A stretch of 51,786 nt of DNA from JACKJP01 sp050249695 (GTDB lineage: Bacteria > Pseudomonadota > Alphaproteobacteria > Rhizobiales > Tepidamorphaceae). The position numbers and the translations under genes were made by a program. The DNA is taken from positions 1-51,786 of the forward strand of contig JBFWQA010000009.1 in assembly GCA_050249695.1 (NCBI GenBank). Reading direction: 5' to 3'. Below the pieces are notes generated by a model. It worked only from the letters and a program-made list of their open reading frames with translations. It ran no database searches and was not told where the DNA came from. Shown here piece by piece: positions 15,563 to 23,727 of this stretch (position 1 is its first letter; each line of letters starts with the position of its first letter).

Positions 15563-16123
15563 TCAGCTGTTTCCCGTCGCAACGGCGCGCTCCCGCGTCA
15601 TCAGGGCGATCGCGTCGGCAAGATGCGGGTCGGCGATATTGTAGTCGCCGCGCTCGATACGGATATGGTGCGCCCGGCGCAGGACTTCCGCATGCGTATA
15701 GCCGGCCGGCGGATCGAACTTGTAGCAGGCCAGTTCGAGGAGCTGGCCGAGCGGATCGCGGAAATAGAGCGAATCCATGAAGCCTCGGTCGACATCTCCG
15801 GAATTGGCAAATCCAGCATCCTTCAGCCGCGCAGCGGCCTGCGTGTAGGAAGCCCGGGAAACGATGAAGGCGATGTGATGGAGGGTGCCGACCTGATTGG
15901 GGTTGGGGGTGCGGTCCGCCTTCCAGGCCTCATTGGTGAAGATGGTGATCAGCCGCCCGTCGCCGGGATCGAAATAGAGATGATTGACGTCGGGCGCGTC
16001 GAGATTGGGCTGCTCGAAGACGAAGGGCATGCCGAGGACGCCCTGCCAGAAGTCGATGGATGTCTGGCGGTCGGCGCCGTTCAGCGTGATGTGATGAACG
16101 CCCTGGGTCTGGATGACCGTCAT
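15563..16123 (-). CDS. VOC family protein, glyoxalase/extradiol dioxygenase-like
   Basis: A 186-residue protein made of two beta-alpha-beta-beta-beta modules. Probable metal ligands are His in 'GVHHITLNG' near residue 10, His in 'GTLHHIAFIV' near residue 81 and Glu in 'DPLGQLLELACYKF' near residue 129, the H-H-E pattern of VOC metalloenzymes (ring-cleaving dioxygenases, glyoxalase I, fosfomycin-resistance proteins, methylmalonyl-CoA epimerases). 'FYF/SLYFRDPLGQLLEL' is typical of the dioxygenase branch. It has a C-terminal extension of about 50 residues after the VOC fold. It is divergent from the MFS gene, and between the two lies the interrupted repeat TTGAT/ATCAA around 16171-16192. The exact reaction is unknown. 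Confidence 0.8.
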   Translation of the reverse strand: MTVIQTQGVHHITLNGADRQTSIDFWQGVLGMPFVFEQPNLDAPDVNHLYFDPGDGRLITIFTNEAWKADRTPNPNQVGTLHHIAFIVSRASYTQAAARLKDAGFANSGDVDRGFMDSLYFRDPLGQLLELACYKFDPPAGYTHAEVLRRAHHIRIERGDYNIADPHLADAIALMTRERAVATGNS

Positions 16124-16249
16124 GTGCGGTTCCTCCTCACGTCATTGTCTCTACCGCGACTTTATCCTGATTGATATGGGTTGCGGCATCAACAAGAATG
16201 ACCCCGGCCGTTTCGCGGCGGGAAGACGCTGGAGGCGCTGGCGAGGATC

Positions 16250-17458
16250 ATGACATCGAAGGAAAGCCAAACGACCGGTGGCGGGGCAGCCGTCCTTACC
16301 ATCGTGGCCGGGGGTATGATCGTGCTGGCGACTTCGATGGGCATTGGCCGTTTCGTCTATACGCCGATCCTGCCGGTCATGGCGAATGCGCTGGACCTGA
16401 CGGCGTCGCAGGCGGGGCTTCTCGCGTCCGTCAATCTCGTCGCCTATCTCGCGGGCGCGATCGCCGCCTCCAGCCGGCTGATGCGCGGTTCGCCGCATTT
16501 CTGGCTCGTAGGCGGTCTTGTCGTGCTCGCGGCCTCGACGGTCGGGACAGGCCTTGTCACCGACATGGCGTCGCTGATCCTGATGCGCGTCGTCGCAGGG
16601 GCGGCGAATGCGATCTCGCTGATCTTCGGCATGGCGATCGTCACCGACCGGCTGGCGCGGCTCGGGCACCTGTCGCTCGCCGGGCTGCAGTTCGGCGGCG
16701 TCGGTTTCGGCATGCTCGTCTCGGCGATGCTTGTCGCCTGGCTGGCCGCATCGGGCTTCGGCTGGCGCTCCATGTGGTACGCAAGCGGCGCGGCGATCGT
16801 CATCGGCATCGCCCTGACGGCGCTGCTTCTGCCGGGCGACCTCAAGGCCAAGGCCGACAATGACAACGGTCAACCGCTGCGCGGGATCGGCTTCGTCACG
16901 ATGGTGCTGAGCTACGGGCTGTTCGGCTTCGGCTATATCATCACTGCCACCTTCATCGTCGCCATCGTGCACGATTCGGAGCGGCTGGCCTTTCTGCAGC
17001 CCTATATCTGGATGGCGGTCGGTATCGCCGGCATGCCCTCCACCTATCTGTGGAGCTTCGTGTCCGCTCGTGTCGGCTTTGCCAAGATGTACGCCATCGG
17101 CTGCGTCGTCGAGGCAATCGGCGTCGCGTTGAGCGTCACCACGCAAACGCCCGCTCTCATCATCCTCGCGGCAATGCTGCTCGGCGGCACGATGATGGCG
17201 CTGACGGGCGCGGGATTTTCCCATGTCCGTGAAATCGCAACCGGTTCGGCGCGCCGTCTTTTTGCCGTCATGACGGTGTCGTTCAGTATCGGACAGGTGG
17301 CGGGACCGATCGTGGCCGGGTGGCTTCACGACCTGCAGGGCAGCTTCTTCTGGGGCAGCATGATGGCTGTGGCGACGCTGATCCTTTCCGCGGCGCTCGG
17401 GCTGCTTTCCGAGGCACAGGCCAGGCGGGCTTCAAATTCGATACCGCCGGCCTTATGA
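16250..17458 (+). CDS. MFS transporter, YbfB/YjiJ type
   Basis: A 402-residue, 12-helix carrier. The first helix and loop, 'STSMGIGRFVYTPILPVMANAL'-like, with 'GRFVYTPILP', and 'LTASQAGLLASVNLVAYLAG' are the signature of the YbfB/YjiJ MFS family. 'GAGFSHVREIATGSARRLFA' in the second half is also typical. It is likely the uptake or export step of the catabolic island, being the last island gene before housekeeping genes. ispG begins only six bases after its stop, so read-through into ispG is likely. The transported compound is not known. Confidence 0.87.
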   Translation: MTSKESQTTGGGAAVLTIVAGGMIVLATSMGIGRFVYTPILPVMANALDLTASQAGLLASVNLVAYLAGAIAASSRLMRGSPHFWLVGGLVVLAASTVGTGLVTDMASLILMRVVAGAANAISLIFGMAIVTDRLARLGHLSLAGLQFGGVGFGMLVSAMLVAWLAASGFGWRSMWYASGAAIVIGIALTALLLPGDLKAKADNDNGQPLRGIGFVTMVLSYGLFGFGYIITATFIVAIVHDSERLAFLQPYIWMAVGIAGMPSTYLWSFVSARVGFAKMYAIGCVVEAIGVALSVTTQTPALIILAAMLLGGTMMALTGAGFSHVREIATGSARRLFAVMTVSFSIGQVAGPIVAGWLHDLQGSFFWGSMMAVATLILSAALGLLSEAQARRASNSIPPAL

Positions 17459-17464
17459 ATTGGC

Positions 17465-18730
17465 ATGACGATGACGAAACCGATTGAACGCATCCTGCCC
17501 GATCTCGCGCCCCGTCCGCCCCGGCGGTCGGTCGCGGTCAGGGTCGGCGAGGTGGTTGTCGGCGGCGGCCATCCGGTCGTCGTGCAGTCGATGACGAATA
17601 CCGACACGGCCGATATCGACGCGACCGTCTCGCAGGTCGAGGCTCTGGCCCGCGCGGGATCGGAGATCGTCCGCATCACGGTGGACCGCGACGAGGCCGC
17701 GGCGGCCGTGCCGCATATCCGCGACCGGCTGATGCTGCGCGGGTGTGACGTGCCACTCGTCGGCGATTTCCATTATATCGGCCACACGCTGCTCAAGACT
17801 CACCCGGCGGCAGCCGAGGCACTGGCGAAGTACCGCATCAATCCGGGCAATGTCGGCTTCGGTGAAAAGCGCGACCGGCAGTTCGCCGAGATGATCGACA
17901 TCGCGCTGCGCTACGGCAAGCCGGTCAGGATCGGGGTGAACTGGGGCAGTCTCGACAATGACCTGCTGACGCGGCTGATGGACGAGAACGCCCGGTCGGC
18001 CGCGCCGCGCGCCGCGCGCGAGGTCACCCGCGAAGCGATCATCCAGTCCGCCCTGCTGTCGGCGCAGCGGGCCGAGGAGATCGGTCTTGGCCGCGACCGC
18101 ATCATCCTGTCGGCCAAGGTCAGCCAGGTTCAGGATCTTATCGCCGTCTATGCCGATCTTGCAGGCCGCAGCGACCATGCGCTGCATCTGGGTCTGACCG
18201 AGGCGGGGATGGGCTCGAAGGGTATCGTCGCCTCGGCCGCCGGCATGGCGGTGCTGCTGCAGGCCGGGATCGGCGATACGATCCGCGTGTCGCTGACGCC
18301 GGAGCCGGGTGGCGACCGCACGCGCGAGGTACAGGTCGCGCAGGAATTGCTGCAGTCGATGGGCCTGCGGACCTTCGTGCCGGTCGTCGCGGCCTGCCCG
18401 GGCTGCGGGCGCACCACCAGCACGGTCTTCCAGGAACTGGCGCGCGACATACAGGATTTCATCCGCGAGGAGATGCCGGCCTGGCGGTCCCGCTATCCGG
18501 GCGTCGAGGGCATGAATGTCGCGGTGATGGGCTGCATCGTGAACGGACCGGGCGAATCCAAGCATGCCGATATCGGCATCAGCCTGCCGGGCACCGGCGA
18601 GAGCCCCGCCGCGCCCGTCTTCATCGACGGCAGGAAGGCGATGACGCTGCGCGGGCCGACGATCGCGGCCGATTTCAAGCAGCTCGTGATCGACTATATC
18701 GAGAAGCGCTACGGCGCGCGTTCGGCCTGA
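17465..18730 (+). CDS. ispG: (E)-4-hydroxy-3-methylbut-2-enyl-diphosphate synthase (flavodoxin/ferredoxin-dependent)
   Basis: The 421-residue protein is IspG (GcpE), the [4Fe-4S] enzyme that converts MEcPP to HMBPP in the MEP isoprenoid pathway. Clear landmarks: 'RRSVAVRVGEVVVGGGHPVV' then 'VQSMTNTDTADIDATVSQV', 'DFHYIG', 'KYRINPGNVG', 'IGVNWGSL', and the cluster cysteines in 'CPGCGRTTSTVFQELA' (about residues 311 and 314) and 'MGCIVNGPGESKHADIGISL' (about 357). The length fits the family. ATG at 17465 has only a weak ribosome site, consistent with coupling to the MFS gene six bases upstream. ispA follows convergently, giving two isoprenoid genes side by side. Confidence 0.97.
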   Translation: MTMTKPIERILPDLAPRPPRRSVAVRVGEVVVGGGHPVVVQSMTNTDTADIDATVSQVEALARAGSEIVRITVDRDEAAAAVPHIRDRLMLRGCDVPLVGDFHYIGHTLLKTHPAAAEALAKYRINPGNVGFGEKRDRQFAEMIDIALRYGKPVRIGVNWGSLDNDLLTRLMDENARSAAPRAAREVTREAIIQSALLSAQRAEEIGLGRDRIILSAKVSQVQDLIAVYADLAGRSDHALHLGLTEAGMGSKGIVASAAGMAVLLQAGIGDTIRVSLTPEPGGDRTREVQVAQELLQSMGLRTFVPVVAACPGCGRTTSTVFQELARDIQDFIREEMPAWRSRYPGVEGMNVAVMGCIVNGPGESKHADIGISLPGTGESPAAPVFIDGRKAMTLRGPTIAADFKQLVIDYIEKRYGARSA

Positions 18731-18737
18731 GTGCCCC

Positions 18738-19619
18738 TCACGATCGCCGCTGCGCGGCAAACCGCAATGCCTGCCGGAGCGTCTCGGCCCGCGCGCCGAA
18801 ACGTTCCAGCGCCGCTTCCGCCTTCCCCGTCTCGCGCGCCATGAGCGCTCTCGCCGCGGCCGCGCCGGCAAGCGCGGGCAGGGTCGCCTTGCCGCGCTCG
18901 CGGTCCTTGCCGGCGGCCTTGCCGAGCGCCTCCGCGCTCGATTCCTCGTCCAGCAGGTCGTCCGCGACCTGGAAGACGAGGCCGAGCCCGCGCGCGAAGG
19001 TATCGATCGCCTCGCGGTCCTCGGCGTCGGCATCGACCAGGATGGCCCCCGCCGCGCAGGCGAAGCGAAAAAGCGCACCCGTCTTCATCGCCTGCATGGC
19101 GAGGATGCCCGTTTCGTCGAGCGGCTTCGTCTCGGCCTCTATGTCACGCATCTGTCCGCCGCACATGCCATCGTCGCCGGCGGCCCGGGCCAACGCCGCC
19201 ACCAGTTCGGCACGGCGCGTTGCGTCTTGGTGGGTCAGGGGATCGGCAAGAATGGCGAAGGCATGGGTCAGCAGCGCATCGCCCGCCAGGATGGCCGTCG
19301 CCTCGTCGAACCGGCGATGCGTGGTCGGCCGGCCGCGGCGCAGATCGTCGTCGTCCATCGCCGGCAGATCGTCATGGACGAGGCTGTAGCAATGGACGCA
19401 TTCGAGCGCGACGGCGACGCGCATGGCCCCGGCCTCCTGCGCGCCGAACAGCGCGGCGCTTTCCATCACCAGAAAGGGCCGCAGTCGCTTGCCGCCGCCG
19501 AGCGCGGCATAGCGCATCGCGGCGCGCAACCGGTCGGCCGGCCGCTCGGGCAGCAGCCGCGCCATCGCCGCCTCGCTCGCCTTTGCCCGGGCCGCCAGAC
19601 GAATCTCGAATTCGGCCAT
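18738..19619 (-). CDS. ispA: Polyprenyl synthetase, probable farnesyl/geranyl diphosphate synthase
   Basis: The 293-residue protein has the trans-prenyltransferase fold. 'GGGKRLRPFLVMESAALFG' precedes the first aspartate-rich motif 'HDDLPAMDDDDLRRGRPTTH', and the second is 'FQVADDLLDEESS'. Between them are 'AGDALLTHAF' and 'MKTGALFRFA'. The short-chain FARM context (two residues between the first two Asp and the rest) is that of IspA, which condenses IPP with DMAPP/GPP to FPP. AAGGGAG directly precedes the ATG at 19619; an in-frame ATG six codons upstream has no good site. It is convergent with ispG and seven bases apart. Confidence 0.93.
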   Translation of the reverse strand: MAEFEIRLAARAKASEAAMARLLPERPADRLRAAMRYAALGGGKRLRPFLVMESAALFGAQEAGAMRVAVALECVHCYSLVHDDLPAMDDDDLRRGRPTTHRRFDEATAILAGDALLTHAFAILADPLTHQDATRRAELVAALARAAGDDGMCGGQMRDIEAETKPLDETGILAMQAMKTGALFRFACAAGAILVDADAEDREAIDTFARGLGLVFQVADDLLDEESSAEALGKAAGKDRERGKATLPALAGAAAARALMARETGKAEAALERFGARAETLRQALRFAAQRRS

Positions 19620-19729
19620 CGCTCCCTTATCCTGCACGCCGCTCTTTTCCCCCGATCAGGTTGCCTGTCCGACCCGCCTTCGCTACGCGTAACCATCGAA
19701 ACTGGGCCGTCAGCACAGGACGTAGCCGC

Positions 19730-20443
19730 ATGACCGGTTCGCGGCAAGAGATGTGGGACAGAGGGATCGGGCGCCGTCTGTTGCGCGTCGGGCTGATCGC
19801 GCTGGCCGTGTTCCTGCTTCTGCCCTATCTGCTGGTCGTGCTCTACCGTTTCGTCGATCCGCCGGTTTCGACGCTGACGCTCGCGCGATACGCCACGCTG
19901 CAGCCGGTCTTTCAGCACTGGACGCCCTATGACGATCTGTCGCGCAATCTGGTCCATGCCGTCCTTATGTCGGAAGACGCGAAGTTCTGCGTGCATTCCG
20001 GGGTGGATTTCGACGCGCTGCGTTCCGTGGTGGACAGCCTGGACGACGAGGACATCCAGACCAGGGGCGCCAGCACCATCGCCATGCAGACGGCAAAGAA
20101 CCTCTTTCTCTGGCCGGGCCAGAATTATGTAAGGAAGGCGCTGGAAATCCCGCTCGCCCTGTGGATCGATTTCGTCTGGCCCAAGCGGCGGATCGTCGAG
20201 GTCTATCTGAACATCGCCGAATGGGGCGATGGCGTTTTCGGCGCGGCGGCGGCGACCGAACGGCATTTCGGCGAAGGGCCATCCCGCCTGACGCCGCGCC
20301 AGGCGGCGCTTCTCGCGGCCAGCCTGCCCAACCCGCTGGTGCGCAATCCGGGCAGGCCGGGCCCCGGCCTGTCGCGGCTGGCGACGCGGGTCGAGGCGCG
20401 CGCCCGGGCGGCCGGGCCATGGGTCAGGTGCCTGGAGGGGTGA
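19730..20443 (+). CDS. mtgA: Monofunctional biosynthetic peptidoglycan transglycosylase
   Basis: The 237-residue membrane-anchored glycosyltransferase (family GT51) polymerises lipid II into glycan strands. An N-terminal anchor lies at about residues 18-39. The GT51 motifs follow: 'AVLMSEDAKFCVHSGVDFDAL' with the catalytic Glu82, 'RGASTIAMQTAKNLFL', 'KALEIPLALWIDFVWPKRRI', 'EVYLNIAEWGDGVFGAAAA' and 'LTPRQAALLAASLPNP'. There is no transpeptidase domain, as expected for MtgA. The ATG at 19730 has ACAGGA upstream; a longer reading frame to 19220 runs antisense over ispA and is not credible. Confidence 0.95.
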   Translation: MTGSRQEMWDRGIGRRLLRVGLIALAVFLLLPYLLVVLYRFVDPPVSTLTLARYATLQPVFQHWTPYDDLSRNLVHAVLMSEDAKFCVHSGVDFDALRSVVDSLDDEDIQTRGASTIAMQTAKNLFLWPGQNYVRKALEIPLALWIDFVWPKRRIVEVYLNIAEWGDGVFGAAAATERHFGEGPSRLTPRQAALLAASLPNPLVRNPGRPGPGLSRLATRVEARARAAGPWVRCLEG

Positions 20444-20602
20444 GCGGCCCTGCCGGCCGATATCAAATTAGTCGGCGGCGACCCTAGCCAAGAGGCTTTT
20501 CGGACTGTATAAGCGCGGCCACGCAAACAGGATTTTGACGATCCGCCGGCCGGGCTGATGCAAATGCCCCCGCACCGGCGACATTGATGGAGACCTAAGG
20601 GC

Positions 20603-20788
20603 ATGGCTGTCCCGAAAAGAAAGACTTCGCCGTCCAAGCGCGGCATGCGCCGTTCGGCCGACGCGATCGCCGCGCCGCTCTATGTGGAAGACAAGGAATC
20701 CGGCGAACTGCGTCGCCCGCACCATATCGACCTGAAGAGCGGCAAGTATCGCGGCAAGCAGATTCTCGCGCCCAAGCAGGACGCCTGA
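20603..20788 (+). CDS. rpmF: 50S ribosomal protein L32
   Basis: The 61-residue basic protein MAVPKRKTSPSKRGMRRSAD... is an alphaproteobacterial L32, including 'APLYVEDKESGELRRPHHID' and the ending 'GKYRGKQILAPKQDA'. It lacks the zinc-finger cysteines found in some other L32 forms, as is usual in this class. It is preceded by 159 untranslated bases, with a -10-like TATAAG near 20508, and followed by a strong intrinsic terminator, so it is probably a single-gene unit. Confidence 0.97.
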   Translation: MAVPKRKTSPSKRGMRRSADAIAAPLYVEDKESGELRRPHHIDLKSGKYRGKQILAPKQDA

Positions 20789-20821
20789 CATCATTCGTCC
20801 AGATATGACGGACAACGAAGC

Positions 20822-20849
20822 AAGGGCCGGCGGGTGACGCCGGCCTTTT
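20822..20849 (+). terminator. Rho-independent terminator of rpmF
   Basis: GGCCGGCG (20825-20832) and CGCCGGCC (20838-20845) form a perfect 8-bp GC stem with a GGTGA loop, extended by A/T pairs into the following TTTT (20846-20849). Confidence 0.88.
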
Positions 20850-20972
20850 CATTTTGTGCGCCCGTAACACCGGTTGCGCCGGCTCTCGCGATCGGCAAGA
20901 CTTCGTGCCGCGCACGCGGCGAGAAACGCGCGGCGCGCCGAATTTCCGCTTTTCAGACAGGAGATCGCAGCC

Positions 20973-21371
20973 GTGCTTCTCAACTTCCCGCTGATGCTGG
21001 TCCCGCTTGTCGTCTACAACCTGTTTTCCTATGCGGAGCAGGGATTTGACTGGCGCGGTGAGGTCTTCGCAACGACGATGGTCTCGGGCGAAAGCTGGAC
21101 GATGACCTACAGCGATCTGATGATCCTTTTGTCGCTAGCGCTGCTGTTTCTGGAAGTCGTCAAGTCGACCCGCATCGGCGCGGGCTCGATCGTCGACCAC
21201 CTGCTCTCCACCGCCGTCTTCGTGGCCTTCCTCGTGGAATTCCTGCTCGTCGGCAAGGCCGCGACCTCGACCTTCTTCATTCTGATGGTGGTCGCGCTGA
21301 TCGACGTCATTGCCGGATTTACCGTGACGATCCGCGCGGCGCGTCGCGACTTTTCCGTCGGTCCCGCCTGA
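20973..21371 (+). CDS. Conserved membrane protein, four helices, function unknown
   Basis: With the GTG at 20973 (AGGAG at 20960-20964) the protein has 132 residues and four predicted membrane helices: about 3-20 ('NFPLMLVPLVVYNLFSY'), 48-66 ('YSDLMILLSLALLFLEVVKS'), 75-93 ('IVDHLLSTAVFVAFLVEFLL') and 97-119 ('TSTFFILMVVALIDVIAGF'). Small proteins of this type occur next to rpmF in other alphaproteobacteria, though no function is known to me. An in-frame extension to 20874 is Arg/Ala-rich, overlaps the sequence just after the rpmF terminator, and is unlikely. Confidence 0.72.
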   Translation: MLLNFPLMLVPLVVYNLFSYAEQGFDWRGEVFATTMVSGESWTMTYSDLMILLSLALLFLEVVKSTRIGAGSIVDHLLSTAVFVAFLVEFLLVGKAATSTFFILMVVALIDVIAGFTVTIRAARRDFSVGPA

Positions 21372-21947
21372 GCCTAGCCGGATATATCCAGACGCCAGCC
21401 AGCCGGGGGCGAGGGCAGGCGGTGTGGCCGATAGGCGGCTGCGGCGCCGGGGGATGCACGGCGCCTGGCGCGCGTTTGCGGCATGTCCAGCCGATGGGCA
21501 AGCAACTGCGCGAGAAAGCCGGCATGCGGGCGGCGCAAGGATCCCGCGTCGTGCCCCCGGGTGACAGGGGCGAGGAGCGCGCGGCCCCGCGCGGCGCCGT
21601 CATTGCGCTCTCCCGTTGCGGAAGTGGGGTCAACGCGTTCGGTCCTGCCCGTTTCCGGGCGGAGACCTGGACGCGTTCCCGAATTGATACCGCCGATCAT
21701 CATTTACTTCGCCGCTTGGACCCGGTTTTGTTTCAAAACGGGACGAATGCCGGTCCCTCACTCCTGACGATGCATAAACGGGGCCGGCGGCGACAAGGTT
21801 TCGTTAAGGAAATCCCCCGTTTCTTATTCAGCGGCAGGTTTCCGTTCCTTAACCAGTCGCCGCTACGATCGGTCAGGGCATCCTCGGCGGGTCGGTCTGT
21901 TCACGAAGGCCGTTCGCGGCGGCGGGGGCAGGGGAGATAATCGGAGC
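21372..21947. other. 576-base intergenic region without a convincing gene
   Basis: No reading frame here has normal protein composition; those present are Arg/Ala-rich shadows. The stretch holds a bulged hairpin CCCGG-TTTTG/CAAAA-CGGG at 21721-21742 with a TTT loop, the GTTAAGGAA/TTCCTTAAC pair listed separately, and a GC-rich segment at 21440-21600. No SRP, 6S, tmRNA or RNase P RNA consensus was seen. It probably contains the promoter region of the GGDEF/EAL gene and could hide a small RNA. Confidence 0.5.
21803..21853. repeat. 9-bp inverted repeat upstream of the GGDEF/EAL gene
   Basis: GTTAAGGAA (21803-21811) and TTCCTTAAC (21845-21853) are exact reverse complements separated by 33 bases. 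The pair lies about 95 bases before the GGDEF/EAL start. The TTAA cores resemble half sites of response-regulator binding sequences in alphaproteobacteria, but the spacing does not match CtrA. Confidence 0.4.
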
Positions 21948-23714
21948 ATGACGAGACGCATGACAGACGGCCGGTCCGGCCGTGCCGGCGGAAACGCCGG
22001 ATCAGGTTTCTTCGGCCAGTCGTCGAGTCTCGATCCGGCGGCCGTTCTCGACCATCTTGGGTGGGCGGCGTATCGCTGGACCCTGGCCGGCGACAGGCTG
22101 GTATGGAGCGACAACGCGGCAAGCCTGCTGCAGATCAGCGATCCATCGAAAATCGCAACGGGAGCAGCGTTCGCGGCCCATCTGCGCGAGGGCGAGCCGT
22201 CGCGCCTCAAGGCCATTGTGAATTCGGGCGTGCCCGATCAGGGATCGGGCGTGGACTACAGCGTCGACTACGCCTTCCACCCCGGCGGGGCCGAGGGCGC
22301 CGCGCTGTGGCTTTCGGACAGCGGTCGCTGGTTCGGCGGTGCCGATGGACGCCCCGCCGTGGCCGAGGGCCTGGTGCGCGTGGTGCCCGAACGGCATGAA
22401 GCCGACCGGCAGGCCGAATACAACATCCGGTACGACCCGCTGACCGGCCAGCTGAACCGTGCCGCCCTATTCGCCGTGCTCGATGAAACGCTGACGGTCG
22501 CCCGGCGCGGTCAGGCGCATGCCTGCTTCCTCGTTGCCGCCGTCGACAATCTGGCCATCATCAACGATGCCTACGGTTTTGCCGCCGCGGACGAGATGCT
22601 CATCGGCGTCGCCACCCGGATCCGCGACGTGATGCGCGCCGGCGACGCGCTCGGGCGGATTTCGGGCAATAAGTTCGGCATCCTGGTCGGCAATTGCACA
22701 GAGAGTGAAATGGCCGCCGCCGCCGCCCGCTTCATCGAAGCGGTCTCGGGCGATCCGGTGCTCGTCTCGGAAGGGCCGATACCCGTGTCGCTGTCGGTCG
22801 GCGGCGTCGCGCTGCCGCGCTATGCGCGCACGGCGCATGCCGCGGTCGTCGCGGCGCAGGACGCGCTGGCCGCCGCGCGGCGGAAGGGCCGGGGCCATTT
22901 CGCCGTCTACGCCCATGATGCGCAGCGCGAGGCACGGCGCAAACGCAATATAATGATCGCCGACGAGCTCGTGCGCGGGCTCAATGAGCGCAGAATCGGC
23001 CTCGCCCTCCATCCGGTCGTCGATGCCCGCACCGGCGCTATCGCCTTCTATGAATGCCTGACCCGTCTGCATCGGCCGGACGGCACGGTCGTTCCGGCCT
23101 CCGAATTCATCGATCTTGCCGAACGCCTGGGGCTGGTGCGCAATCTCGATCTGATCGCGCTCGACGCGGTCGCGAAGCTCCTTCGCGACGATCCGTCCAT
23201 GACGGTGTCCCTCAACGTCTCGATGGTGACCGCATGGGATTCGGCATGGTATTCGCGTTTGAACGCGCATGCTCTCGCGACGCCGGGCATAACGAAGCGC
23301 CTGATCATCGAAATCACCGAAACCGTAGCGATCAGCGACATGGAAAGCGCGGTGCTTTTCGTCCAGTCGCTGCGCGACATGGGATGCGCGGTGGCCATCG
23401 ACGATTTTGGCGCCGGCTTCACGAACTACCGGAACATGCGCGCGCTCAATGCCGACATCGTGAAAATCGACGGTGTCTTCATCCGCGAACTGGTCGGCAA
23501 TCCCGAAGACCGGATCTTCGTGCGCACGCTCGTCGAACTGGCGCGCCATGGCGGGCTCAAAGTCGTCGCCGAGTGGGTGGAGAACGAGGAAACCGCCGCC
23601 ATCTTGCGCGAATGGGGCGTGGACTACCTGCAAGGGTCGCATTTCGCCGAGGCTGAAATCTCCACCCCGCTCTCGGGAGCGGATGTCGGCGGCAGGAAGG
23701 CTGTCGAGGCCTAG
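21948..23714 (+). CDS. PAS-like/GGDEF/EAL protein, probable c-di-GMP phosphodiesterase
   Basis: The 588-residue soluble protein has a PAS-like N-terminal part (about 30-150), a GGDEF domain (about 160-320) and an EAL domain (about 340-580). The GGDEF signature is degenerate: 'LGRISGNKFGILVG' has SGNKF in place of GG[DE]EF, so cyclase activity is not expected. The EAL domain keeps the metal/substrate residues: E in 'FYECLTRLHR', N in 'VSLNVSMV', E in 'IIEITET', D-D in 'AIDDFGAGFTNYRNM', K in 'VKIDGVF', E in 'VVAEWVENEE' and Q in 'YLQGSHFA'. It is therefore likely a c-di-GMP phosphodiesterase with a GTP-sensing or structural GGDEF. It is convergent with phaR after a 13-base gap. Confidence 0.9.
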   Translation: MTRRMTDGRSGRAGGNAGSGFFGQSSSLDPAAVLDHLGWAAYRWTLAGDRLVWSDNAASLLQISDPSKIATGAAFAAHLREGEPSRLKAIVNSGVPDQGSGVDYSVDYAFHPGGAEGAALWLSDSGRWFGGADGRPAVAEGLVRVVPERHEADRQAEYNIRYDPLTGQLNRAALFAVLDETLTVARRGQAHACFLVAAVDNLAIINDAYGFAAADEMLIGVATRIRDVMRAGDALGRISGNKFGILVGNCTESEMAAAAARFIEAVSGDPVLVSEGPIPVSLSVGGVALPRYARTAHAAVVAAQDALAAARRKGRGHFAVYAHDAQREARRKRNIMIADELVRGLNERRIGLALHPVVDARTGAIAFYECLTRLHRPDGTVVPASEFIDLAERLGLVRNLDLIALDAVAKLLRDDPSMTVSLNVSMVTAWDSAWYSRLNAHALATPGITKRLIIEITETVAISDMESAVLFVQSLRDMGCAVAIDDFGAGFTNYRNMRALNADIVKIDGVFIRELVGNPEDRIFVRTLVELARHGGLKVVAEWVENEETAAILREWGVDYLQGSHFAEAEISTPLSGADVGGRKAVEA

Positions 23715-23727
23715 GTCTTCTCGACGC

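Noticed and set aside
16151..19078. Long minus-strand frames over the MFS gene and ispG (392 and 541 codons).
   Set aside because: Arg/Ala/Asp-rich shadows of the YbfB-type transporter and ispG.
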